A stretch of DNA of 64,000 nt from Helichrysum umbraculigerum (lineage: Eukaryota > Streptophyta > Magnoliopsida > Asterales > Asteraceae). Location: contig CATIUR010000006.1 of the NCBI GenBank assembly GCA_949592205.1, positions 68,134,001-68,198,000 of the forward strand, in the 5' to 3' direction. Within the stretch, counting starts at the first letter, position 1. Each line of letters opens with the position of its first letter. A model generated the notes under the pieces. That model saw only the letters and a program-made list of their open reading frames with translations. It was not told the DNA's origin and did not search any database. Made by a program: the position numbers and the translations under genes. This document shows, one piece after another, positions 1 to 11,300 of the stretch.

Positions 1-149
1 GGGCGAATTGAGCAGTGATTAAGTGTTCAATCCCAAACCTAGTGGTATTGGTCAAACATTCCAGGTTACGGGATTGGTTATGAATTGTGATTTGGTTAGT
101 ATATTAGTACTAACAATTAACGAGTTGTGAGATGTGTTGTGATTACAGG

Positions 150-3100
150 ATGGCTGAGAATGAGCAACCGAACCCTACCCTTAATAATGCCTCAGAGACA
201 GATGTACCTCCAGATAATCAGGGCACTTCTTATTCAGCGGGTGGAGAATCTGATCGTGACTATATGATGAGATTAGAGGCTGAGGTGATAGATCAAAGGA
301 AACAGTTGGTCGAGCTTTCTCAACGTCAAATTCCGAGCCAGCCACATGTTGAGAGTACTGTTCCACCTATTTCATCTACTTTTAGGGCCCCAACATCAGT
401 TCCGTATGTTTCTCAGCAGCAAACTCAGGGGTATACTTTTCAGACTTCTGTACCATTTTCTACATATGAATCTGCTGGTTTTCCGATATCTATTTTTCCA
501 CCAGTTTAGCAGTTAATGAAAGGTTGTTCCCTTAAAACATTCATGTCTAGTAATCCTTCTGTATATTCTGGGAGTACTGATCCTACTGTTACCCTTGACT
601 GGTTACGTGATGTTGAGAGGAAACTGGATGTTTGTCATTGTGAGGAGGAGGATAAGGTACGTTATGCAGTACATTTGTTAAAGGGACATGCTATGTCATG
701 GTGGGACTCGATTACTGCACCATTGACTTCACAGCAGATTAGTGCTATCAGATGGCCAGATTTTCATGCTGAGGTTTGTAAGCAGTTTTGTTCTGAGTTT
801 AATCTTTCTCGTATCAGGCAGGAATTTCTTGATTTGGAAAAGACTGATCAGATGAGTATTGATGAGCTTATAAGACAGTTTTCAGAAAAGCTGCGATTTG
901 TACAGGAGTGGGTCCCGACTGATAGGACCAAAATTGATCAGTTTGTTAGAGCTTTACCTCCTGATTACCGTACTACTGTGAGATTAGCAGGTACACTTTC
1001 ACAGGCTTTTGATCTAGCCCGTTCTGTTGACAGTGATATTCAGGCTAAGAGACTGCGAAATAAAGAAAGGTTTCAACAGAGGCAAAAGAGTGATTCTTCT
1101 GATCGGGGCAAACAGAAAGGACAGAGTACACAGCCGAGCAGGAGAGTTAGTTTTGGTAATAATACTTCTGACAGTTCTTATTGCTCTAAGTGTAAAGCTA
1201 GACACACTGGGCCTTGCACTCCTCAAACATCTAGGTGCATCAAATGCGGGGTATTGGGACATGCAGCCAAAGATTGTACTTATCCTAATCAGGTATGCTG
1301 GAACTGTCGTAAGGAAGGTCATAGAGCTGGTGACTGCCCTGAGGCTAGGAGACAGAGATCGGGTATGGGTGGTGGTTCTTCTTCTTCGAGCCAAAAGCGG
1401 AAAAATCCGCCATCTGCTACTGGTCGTGCATTTCAGATGACCGTGGATGAGGCTGTTGTCACTGATGACGTTATCACTGGTACTTTTCTTGTTAATTCTG
1501 TACCAGCACGTGTACTTTTTGATTCAGGAGCAAACTGTTCATTTATATCTGTGAATTTCTGTGAAAAGTTAAAGTTGACTCCCTTGTTGATTGTGAATCC
1601 TATTGAAGTAGAAGTGGCCAGTGGCAAAATGGTTCCTGTTACCACCTCGGTAGCTGTGGCTAATATTACAATAGAGGGTTATGATTTTCCTGTTTCATTT
1701 CTTCTGTTGCCTATTCCAAGTTTTGATGTGGTGTTAGGTATGAATTGGCTGAGTCAAAACAAAGCCAATATCGAGTGTCATAAAAAGTTGATTAAAATCC
1801 CAATTTCCGAAGAGTCATACGTAGTGGCTCGAGGAGAAAGGGAAAAAGGTAGTATTCCATTGATTTCTGTGATGAAAGCTAGAAAATCTCTAGTTAAAGG
1901 GTGTGAATTTTATCTGGCCTATGTAGTGAATATAAAGTTAGAAAAGAAGTCTGTGTCTGATGTCCGGGTGGTTTCTGAATACCCGGAGGTTTTCCCTAAT
2001 GAGTTGCCCGGTTTGCCGCCTGTTAGGGAAGTTGAGTATCAGATTGATTTGATTCCTGGTTCTTCCCCTGTAGCTAAGTCTCCTTATAGATTAGCACCTT
2101 CTGAAATCCGGGAAATGATGACTCAGATTCAGGAACTGTTAGATAAGGGTTTTGTACGACCTAGTCATTCTCCCTGGGGCGCTCCTGTTTTATTTGTGAA
2201 AAAGAAAGACGGCACTCTTCGTATGTGTATTGATTATAGGGAGCTGAATAAAAGGACTGTGAAGAATAAGTATCCTTTACCCAGAATTGACGAGTTATTT
2301 GATCAGTTGCAGGGATCCTCGTATTAACCTAAATTGATTTGAGATCAGGTTATCATCAGGAGCGGGTTCGTGAAGAAGATATTTCTAAGACTGCTTTTCG
2401 CACCAGGTACGGCCATTATGAGTTTTTAGTTATGCCGTTTGGGTTGACTAATGCCCCTGCGGTGTTCATGGATCTAATGAATCGGGTTTGTCGACCGTTC
2501 CTTGATAAGTTTGTGATTGTATTTATTGATGATATTCTGATTTATTCAAAGTCTGAGTCTGAACATGAAAAACATTTGAGATTGGTTTTGGAAACTTTAA
2601 AAAGGGAACATTTGTATGCTAAGTTTTCAAAATGTGAATTCTGGTTGCGGGAAGTACAGTTTTTGGGGCATGTTATTTGTGATAATGGGATAAAGGTTGA
2701 TCCGTCTAAGGTCGAGGCTGTGATGAATTGGAATACACCTAAATCTCCTTCTGAAATTAAAAGTTTTATGGGGTTGGCGGGTTATTATAGAAAGTTCATC
2801 AAAGACTTTTCTAAGATTGCAAGCCCGTTGACCAAATTGACACGTAAGAATGTTAGATTTCAGTGGGATGATCAGCAGGAAACAGCTTTTCAGACTCTGA
2901 GACAGTTGTTATGTCAGGCCCCAGTGTTAGCTCTGCCAGATGGTTCTGATGATTTTACTGTTTATTGTGATGCTTCTCATGCTAGGTTGGGATGTGTTTT
3001 AATGCAAAGGGATAGGGTAATTGCTTATGCTTCTCGTCAGTTGAAAACTCATGAAAAGAATTACCCTACACACGATTTAGAGCTTGCTGCAGTAGTATTT

Positions 3101-3357
3101 GCATTAAAGATTTGGAGGCATTACTTATATGGCACTAAATGTGTGATTTGTACTGACCACAAAAGTTTGCAGTATATGTTTACTCAGAAAGATTTGAATA
3201 TGAGACAAAGGCGGTGGTTGGAGCTGATTAAGGATTATGATTGTGAAATCCGATATCACCCGGGTAAAGCTAATGTGGTGGCAGATGTGTTGAGCAGAAA
3301 GATGCCTTCTGATCGGGTATGTTTTATACGTTTAGACATTCATTCTGATTTGATTTC
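150..3357 (+). pseudogene. Element A gag-protease-RT-RNase H, broken, first part
   Basis: The ATG at 150 is preferred over 132 because element D starts with a similar MAE peptide at the matching place. Order seen: gag capsid-like region (about 570-1000), two CX2CX4HX4C zinc knuckles (about 1236-1340), protease with a DSGA motif near 1521, RT with the FIDD motif near 2523, and RNase H with a YCDAS motif near 2965. The frame is broken by an in-frame TAG at 507-509, a TAA at 2325-2327 and a one-base deletion just after it, at about 2330. At 3357 the frame is cut by element B; it resumes at 15591. The first stop lies in a Gln/Pro-rich linker, so a CAG-to-TAG change is plausible. Not functional as it stands. 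Confidence 0.9.
3353..3357. repeat. Target site duplication of element B, left copy (ATTTC)
   Basis: ATTTC lies directly before the LTR edge TGTTGGC at 3358. The matching copy is at 15586-15590, directly after the other LTR edge GACATCA. Removing B and one copy joins the two halves of element A's polyprotein in frame. Confidence 0.95.
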
Positions 3358-5797
3358 TGTTGGCGCCCGAACAGGTCGGTGTCGTTAACGATGACTATCC
3401 GGGCACCAGCAGTGGGTTTTAAATTTATAAGGCTGGGGCCTAGGGTTACTATTATTGCTAATCTAAGGGCTAGCAAGGATAAGTGTGACCTAGGATCGTT
3501 CTTCAAAGCGCGACAAATTGAAACTAGGAGAAATTAGAAACTTTTATGAATTTAGCTAGGGCGGAAGGGAGTTGATTTGGATTTTGGGTTTTCTACTCTA
3601 AGGTTAAACTAAATTAAATCAGAAATGGATATGGATGTTACTTCGGGCGTTCAGCAGTTAAAAGCGATTGTCTACTATGAAGTGGTTCAGGTGATATTAA
3701 AATGTGAAGAGTTCTAATGATGATAGGTTCATAAGTTAATGTGAGTTATTGCTACAATCCTACTATCGGGCTAACGCGGAGGTGTCCACAATTAGGCAAA
3801 TAGAATGTCACGTGGGTTGCAGAATATATTAAAGCATACACCGAAAGTTCTCTCAAATGCATGTCCATATTATCTGACAGTTAATCTCGAATCCTATTCC
3901 CCAATCTCGGTCATCATAGACGTCCGAATCATGGCACAATTTGTTGAATAAACAATCTTGTAAACGGGTTTTACCCTCGTCGAAATAAGTTGGAAGAACT
4001 GGTCTAAGCGGTCAGATAAGATGTCATCACTTATTCGTATGAATTATCAACATTACTCAAGTATGTAACAAGACAGGGGTGGTTTATATTGCAAATAGAA
4101 ACTTAAGTAATACCTTTGTTAATTAATCCATAACACAACTACCTTCGGTCGTTCTCGACTTCCATACGTTTGTACTTTTCCATAAGCATTTCCAGTACTA
4201 TATCGAAGAACAGTTGAATAGGGGCCGTCATGTTATTTCACAACAATTAAGGCTAGGTGTATTTTATTAGTACGATAATCCTAAGGCAACAATCAAACAA
4301 GAACATGCAATAAGACAATCAAGACAATAGTTAAACCTAAGCATACAAATGTATTAATTAAATCGAGGATATTCCGAAAGTTGTCTCAAAAATACCGTCT
4401 GTCCAAATTAAATCTTAATCTACCTCTATTCCCATATTCCGTGTCTCTTGGATCCTAATTTGGTCTAGAGAACACCGGCCATGCCGAGCTCAATGATTCA
4501 ATCAAACATAGTATAACTAAGTGACCAGTGCCCTATGAGTTAGCTACGTTCATTTTTGGATAAGGTTTTAGTCACAACATGAGTTGGGCAGATAAACAAT
4601 AAAGATTCAATTCCTACATCTATTCATGATACAAAGCACCCGTAATCTCATAGCATACATTATAACCACATATTTAAATCTTTCCTAAACGACTATCATA
4701 GCAGACAATTGAGTTATTTAGCAAATCATGGCAATTCTAGCATGCATATTTAAATTTATTAAAGAAAGAAAGGACATAATTAAATATGGAAGATAGATTA
4801 AAAACCTGATAAAGAAATACAATAACTCGTAGCTACAAATGCGTCCCGGAGCACCTCCGTACAAATCTTCCTCGACTAGTTAGATAGCTAGTCTAATTAA
4901 CCAAGGAAGTATTACAATAAAGAAAGAAAAGAACTGATGGTGAGAAAGTGTGAAATATGCTAGAAAGAGTGCATATGTTGGTGTGTTTCAAATGAACCAA
5001 AGGCCTCCTATTTATAGGTGAGCTTTGGCTCACATTAGCACAAGTTATCCTTGAGGCTCATGTTAGAAGACTTTCCAAAAGTGGCTTGTACAATGCGAAA
5101 AGTAGGCGAACCGGGTACCGTACAACGCGAAAAGTAGGCGAACCGGGTACCGTACAACGCGAAAAGTAGGCGAACCGGGTACCAAAACTTGCCAAAAACG
5201 GAAACCGGGACGGAGGTAGGGTGGCCGGCGGCGCCAGCCAGGTGGCAGGTGGCGGCTGGCTGGTGGCCGGCGGCGGTGGGCCCCACCCCGCCCCGTTGCG
5301 TAATCTTTTGCTTCGTTTCTTGATTCGTGCGTGTTTTCTTCGTTATACGTCCGTTTGAGTTGATTCTTTTTTTGTTGGATTCGTAATTCAAAAACGAAGA
5401 TTTTGACATAGGATATGCCTGAAAATGAGGTCCCTAGCTCCAGATATTGCGTACGGATCATTTGGATCTTTCAGCGGGCGTGAAATCTTCATTTTTCACC
5501 CGTTTTGGTTGATTCTTCTTTCGTTGGATTCAAATTTTAAAAACGAACATCTTGGAAATATCGGATGTTGATGGAGGGCACTTTAGTCTTGAAATCTCAT
5601 TTTTAAGCCCTGAATCTTCAAACGTATGTGGAATCTTCGTTTCTCGACCGTTTTGCTCGATTTTTATCGTGCAACCTCGTATTGACCATCTTGGCATAAT
5701 GTTACTGATTTGTGCTGTTTCTGAGTTAATATGCCGAAAGTCGTTCTAGAATGAGAGAGATATCGGTAGTAAAAACGTGACTTTTTACGCGACATCA
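3358..5797 (-). repeat. Element B 3' LTR (left copy, 2440 bp)
   Basis: It runs from TGTTGGCGCC to GCGACATCA on the plus strand and matches 13178-15585 with scattered single-base differences. It is 32 bases longer because it holds three rather than two units of a 32-base tandem repeat. A GC-rich block at about 5215-5300 contains CCGGCGG heptamers. Open frames read from this LTR are not genes. Confidence 0.95.
5088..5183. repeat. 32-bp minisatellite, three units, in B left LTR
   Basis: Units at 5088-5119, 5120-5151 and 5152-5183 share the core AAAAGTAGGCGAACCGGGTA. The first differs by one base (CAATGCG against CAACGCG). The right LTR has two units. Confidence 0.95.
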
Positions 5798-5816
5798 AGT
5801 ATCCCACACTTAGAAT
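5798..5816 (-). promoter_or_regulatory. Candidate polypurine tract of element B
   Basis: Read on the minus strand, the bases before the 3' LTR are TTCTAAGTGTGGGATACT. The purine run is short and interrupted by T, so this is a weak tract, placed mainly by position. Confidence 0.45.
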
Positions 5817-7457
5817 TTTTGCTTGTCCTCAAGCAAGTCTTCATTAAATCTGGAAAAAGCTGGAGGGGTGTCTTCGTATTTCGGAGAACTTTGGTTCCTG
5901 CAGGGTTGGTAAAAAGATTTCGGACGAAGTTCCATCCCTTGATGTTCCCCCAAACTTTTGGTTCTAGCAAGCTTTCTTTTCAATCTTCACAAATGTAAGA
6001 TATACATGACTGGGGCCCTCACAAGTGGTCACTCAATTCACTCAAGTGTATCGGGTTTCCTAACTTCTAAATCACTCAGGGCCAGTCATGTAGCTCTTCC
6101 GTTGTCGTAAGCTTGATCGAGAATCAAATCTACAATACTTAAGTGAGGACGGTGCTAATTATCTCTAGACATTCGTAAGAGGGTGCAGACGGTGTATGGG
6201 ATAAGGACTTTGGTAGGTGGTTTAATCTAGAGTTGAATATAGCCTAAGAGTTGTCTGTAATGACTTGTCTTTGACGTTTTAAGATAGTACCTCTTTATGA
6301 ATTTTTCTCTTTGAGAGCCTTCTTTTCGTAATTTTTTTTCTTGTTTTGAATAACATTCCCCTCGGCTTTAAATGATCCTTGGGTCTTTTAGGTTTTTTTT
6401 TTTTTTTTTTTTTGATTTCTTCGGCAGCTTTGTTCGTGCTTTCTTTGGAGTCCTTGCAGAACTTCGTCTCTTGTAATGTTTTGCTGACAGAACAGAACTT
6501 AGGCTATGACCAAGAGATGTAAAGAAAGGGTTGGTTTTTGAAACGAAAAGGTTAAGGCTCAAAAGGTTTTCTAAATGATCCTCAATACCAAAAATGGGCA
6601 TTGGCAGGGTTAGTCTTGAAAACGGGGGTTTTATGAGAGGGTTCTATCCTAGTGAATGTCGAGATCCTCTAATCGCACCTTCGTCACGTATGACGCTCAC
6701 TTTTGTGGTTTCGAATTGCATTCGTCGAGCAGGTTCTGACTCAAGAAGGCATACATCGGCACACTCACAAACGAATAAGTGAAGCATTAAAGTAAATGCT
6801 TTTGCATGGCTCAAAATCCCTCGCTTAATTTTGGTGGTTTTGTGCGTAGTCATGCGATTGCTTGTTTGAAACTCAGTTTGGAAATTTATCAAAGAGTTTT
6901 ACCTGTCGTAGTCGATTTGCCAAACCATTCGGATTTTTGTTGACCGAAAATACCCTACCCTTTCTGGGCTTTCCATGAATTTTTTTTTTTTTTTTTTTTT
7001 TTTGAAAATTTTTGCTAAGAAGTTTGATCAAACGTTTATGTTGCAATACAGTAGTGAATGCTACTGCTACTATCCCACACTTAAAAGAACATTGTCCCTA
7101 ATGTTCTGTAAGTTAGGTTAATCCCACACTTAGAGTTTTAATACGGATCAATATTTTCAAAGTTACTCTCTATTTGTGAGTATTAATCCCACACTTAGAG
7201 TTTTTCTTAAAATTCTTGTGTGGTTTAAGCAAAGTAAGGTTTAGAAAAGATACTTCCTTGCTCTACGTGTGATGCCACTGGATTTAAAGGACCAGGTTCA
7301 AATGTATGTGAATTTGCTGGAGATGGACCAGGCTCATTAAGAATGAACTTGTTCCGCAAATTCTATTTTCAATTATGCATAGTACACAACCTTCATAAGA
7401 CACAAATGTTAATACGAGTTAATACTAAACATAAATAATAATAATAACTAGAAGTAG
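5798..7457 (-). other. Element B 3' internal region without a supported gene
   Basis: This 1.66-kb stretch lies between the 3' LTR and the 220-codon frame. It contains two poly-T tracts (about 6390-6413 and 6979-7002) and four copies of a CCCACACTTA motif (about 5803, 7074, 7123 and 7188). The first abuts the LTR where the polypurine tract should be; on the minus strand it reads TAAGTGTGGGAT. Short open frames here look like chance. Confidence 0.7.
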
Positions 7458-8120
7458 CTAATCCGTGTCAGCATAGAGCGCCTCCCAGTCGGTGAAATCA
7501 TCATCCATAAAGATCGTGTTTTCCACGATCGATGTAGGAGATGCTGACTCCTCGATGGTATAGACAGGAGATGCAGCACCATCCTCTGGATCCTGGATCC
7601 AAGCGTCCAGTGCAGCAGTCTCCTCCTCTAGTGGGACCATAAAAGTGGGGTGGTCCTGCGCAGTCAAGCTCCAAGATGGGAATAAATCCCATGGTGGAAT
7701 GTGCGGAGCGGGATCAGGTCCCATCTGAAAGGGGCACACAGGTGTAGAGGTAAAGCCTAAAGCAGTGTGGATTTCAGAGATGGCGGTGTGCTGGACCTCA
7801 AGGGCTCTCAGTATAGACCAAGTGACAGCAGGGTCCGCAGTAGTAACCCCATGCTCAAATATGGGTACTCTGGAGGTCCCTGCGGTCTGTCCTGCTGGTC
7901 GGTGAGGTGAGGGTAACCTGGCCTGGATGGGACGTAATAGGAATGACTCCTGAACGTACACCTCCACCAAGTCTGCCGCGATCTCATCCAAACCAGGAGG
8001 TGGTGACTTGGATCCTCTGACAGTCCTCATGCTACTACCCGATGATGAACTCCGGGAGTGGTGCATGGTACGCGAGCGTCTCTGTCTGGGGGCTCGTGCT
8101 CTGTCTGACTGCGAACTCAT
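7458..8120 (-). CDS. 220-aa frame of unknown function downstream of pol in element B
   Basis: The frame is complete from ATG (8120) to stop. It starts 3' of pol, in the place where Athila elements carry an env-like or other extra frame. The N-terminus is very basic and Ser/Arg-rich (about residues 1-45), the middle is Pro-rich, and the C-terminus is strongly acidic and aromatic (ending MDDDFTDWEALYADTD). No transmembrane segment, signal peptide or coiled coil is evident, so an envelope role is not supported. It may be a remnant of a longer frame or a nucleic-acid-associated accessory protein. The function is not recognised. Confidence 0.5.
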   Translation of the reverse strand: MSSQSDRARAPRQRRSRTMHHSRSSSSGSSMRTVRGSKSPPPGLDEIAADLVEVYVQESFLLRPIQARLPSPHRPAGQTAGTSRVPIFEHGVTTADPAVTWSILRALEVQHTAISEIHTALGFTSTPVCPFQMGPDPAPHIPPWDLFPSWSLTAQDHPTFMVPLEEETAALDAWIQDPEDGAASPVYTIEESASPTSIVENTIFMDDDFTDWEALYADTD

Positions 8121-8313
8121 CCTGAAAAATATGAAAGGTTAATGATCTAAGATCATTAGTCCTTTATGAGGTACTGCATAGAAAATTGGATTAGCTTAAA
8201 CACAATAGAAAAATAAAATTAATGCTGAAAACATAAGATAGGCTTGGGGTGCCTCCCAAGAGCGCTTTGTTTATCGAGTCTCGTAGCTTGACTTTTTGAT
8301 GACTACTAATATA

Positions 8314-11300
8314 TTAAGATGATTCGTAGTTGTAGACATCCTCAGTTGAGGGAAAGTCTTCTACGTAGTGTTTTAGTCGGTGACCGTTTACTTTGAAATT
8401 TCCGTCTGGGGCCTCGAGTTCTATGGCACCATAAGGAAATACTTTAGAGATTGTAAAAGGGCCGCTCCACCGCATTTTGAACTTACCAGAAAACTTTTTA
8501 AATCGGGAGTTAAAGAGTAGAACTTTATCACCTGGATTGAAGCGTGTGGGGCGGAGCTTGGAATCGTGAAACAGTTTGGTTCTTTCCTTAAATTTGTAGG
8601 AACTCTCGTAGGCTTGATCCCGTAATTCCGCTAGTTCATTCAGTTGCATTCTCCGGTGTATTCCTGTTATCGTTGGATCTAAACTACAGTTCTTCAGTGC
8701 CCAGTAAGCTTTGTATTCGAGTTCGATCGGGAGATGACATGCTTTACCATACACGAGCCTATAGGGAGTTGTTCCTAAGGGTGTTTTGTAGGCTGTCCGG
8801 AATGCCCATAAAGCATCATCTAGCTTATCTACCCATCTTTCTTTGTGTTGACCTACTGTTCGTTCCAAGATTCTTTTTAGTGCTCGGTTTGTAATTTCTG
8901 CTTGCCCATTCGTCTGTGGGTGGTAGGCCGTAGAGGTTTTGTGAGTAACACCATACTGTTGCAATAATTTCATAAACTGAGTATTGCAAAAGTGCGTGCC
9001 TCGATCACTGATGATCGCCCGAGGTGTTCCAAACTGACAAAACAGCTGTTTTAAGAACTTGGTTACTACTCTTGAGTCATTTGTTGGAAAGGCTTGAGCT
9101 TCTGCCCATCTTGACACGTAATCGACAGCTACTAGAATGTATTCTTTTCCGTAAGATTTCGGAAATGGTCCCATGAAATCTAATCCCCATATATCAAATA
9201 TTTCACATGCTTGGATATTCGTTAACGGCATTTCGTTACGCGTTGTGATTTTTCCAAACCTTTGGCAAATATCGCAACGTTTTACCAAGTCTTGGGCGTC
9301 TCTGAAAATAGTTGGCCAATAGAATCCTGAGTCATATACTTTCTTTGCTGTCAAGTTGGCTGCGTGGTGTCCTCCGGTGGGTCCATGATGGCTTTGATGA
9401 AGAATGTGTTCGGCTTCCCTCCCGTTGACACATCTTCTTATAATCTGGTTGGGACAGACCTTAAACAAATATGGATCATCCCAAAAGTAGTGCTTGACAT
9501 CGCGGAAGAACCTTTTTCTTTGTGATGACGGCATTCCTTTTCTTGTGATCCCTCCAACTACGAAATTGGCTATGTCTGCAAACCAAGGATCATCCGTAAA
9601 TTGTGATCCTTGCAATTGTCCTCCTAAACTCATTAACTGCTCTTCTGGAAATCGATCTTTGATGTCCCCTTCTGCAAGTTGTTCCATTGATGGATTTTCA
9701 AGTCGACTCAGATGATCTGCGGCGACATTCTCTGCTCCCTTTTTATCTTTTATTTCAATGTCAAATTCTTGTAGGAGTAGAATCCATCGTAACAGTCGTG
9801 GTTTTGCGTCTTGCTTTTTGAAGAGATATTTCAGAGCTGAGTGATCCGTGTATATTATTGTCTTTGACAATATCAGGTAGGATCGAAATTTATCAAAGGC
9901 GAATACTACAGCTAGCAGCTCCTTTTCGGTGGTTGTATAATTTTCTTGAGCATCTGTGAGAGTTTTGCTAGCGTAGTAGATTGGTCGAAAGTGGTTATCC
10001 TTCCGTTGCCCAAGAACTGCTCCTACAGCGAAATCGCTTGCATCGCACATGATTTCAAATGGAAGGCTCCAGTCCGGAGCGACCATGATTGGTGCATTAG
10101 TTAGCTCTTTATTTAGGTAGTCAAAGGCTTTCATACAACCTTCGTCAAATGCGAATTTGATATCTTTTCCTAAAAGGTGGGTGATAGGTCGAGAGATCTT
10201 GGAGAAGTCCTTGATAAAACGACGGTAGAACCCAGCGTGTCCTAGAAAACTTCGAATGGCTTTAACGTTGGTGGGTGGTGGGAGTTTCGCAATAGTTTCG
10301 ACTTTGGCTTTGTCTACTTCGATTCCTGACTTTGATATTCTATGTCCTAAGACTATTCCTTCCTTTACCATAAAGTGACATTTTTCCCAATTCAAAACGA
10401 GATTTGATTCTTCACACTTGGCGAGCATCCTATCGAGGTTGGATAAACAAGATGCAAAAGAGTCTCCAAAGACAGAGAAGTCGTCCATGAAGACTTCCAT
10501 GCATTGTTCGATCATGTCATGGAAAATTGCAACCATGCATCTTTGAAATGTTGCAGGTGCATTGCATAATCCAAATGGCATTCGTCGATATGCGAACGTT
10601 CCATACGGGCATGTAAACGTCGTCTTCTCCTGGTCTTTCGGATCGAGCGGAATTTGGAAATAACCGGAGAATCCATCAAGGAAACAGTAGAATTCGTTTC
10701 CTGATAGCCTCTCGAGCATTTGGTCAATGAACGGAAGTGGAAAGTGATCCTTGCGAGTTGCTTCGTTTAACTTCCGGTAGTCAATACAAACCCTCCAACC
10801 GGTGACGGTCTGAGTTGGTATGAGCTCATTTTCTTCGTTTGTAATGACCGTCATTCCTCCTTTCTTTGGGACGACTTGAACAGGGCTAACCCAAGGTGAG
10901 TCAGAAATTGGGTATATTAGTCCAGCATCCAAGAGTTTGATAACCTCTTGTTTCACTACGTCTTGAATTTTAGGGTTTACTCGTCTCTGCCTTTGAACTG
11001 ATGGTTTGAAATCGTTCTCCATCAGGATTTTATGCGTGCAATAGTTGGGACTAATTCCTTGTATATCAGAAATTTTCCATGCGATTGCCTTCTTGTGTGA
11101 TTTCAACACATCAACTAGCTGAGCTTTCTCTTTTGGTTTCAACTCCTTTGAGATTATCACCGGAAGTTGGGAGGTTCCTTGGAGGTAAGCGTATTCAAGG
11201 TGAGGTGGTAATTCCTTTAATTCCAAGTTTGGTGGTTCCTCAATAGACGGCTTCATTCTAGCTATTTCGTCTCTATTCAGCTTCTCATATTCAGCTTGGA

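Noticed and set aside
3360..3377. TTGGCGCCCGAACAGG at the LTR edge resembles the tRNA-Lys primer site known from lentiviruses.
   Set aside because: It lies inside the LTR and on the strand opposite to the element's coding strand. The real primer site of B is at 13153-13171 on the minus strand.
5035..5461. Minus-strand frames of 124-132 aa rich in Arg and Pro, repeated in the other B LTR.
   Set aside because: They fall in the LTR GC-rich block and 32-bp repeat, differ in length between the two LTRs and show no domain.
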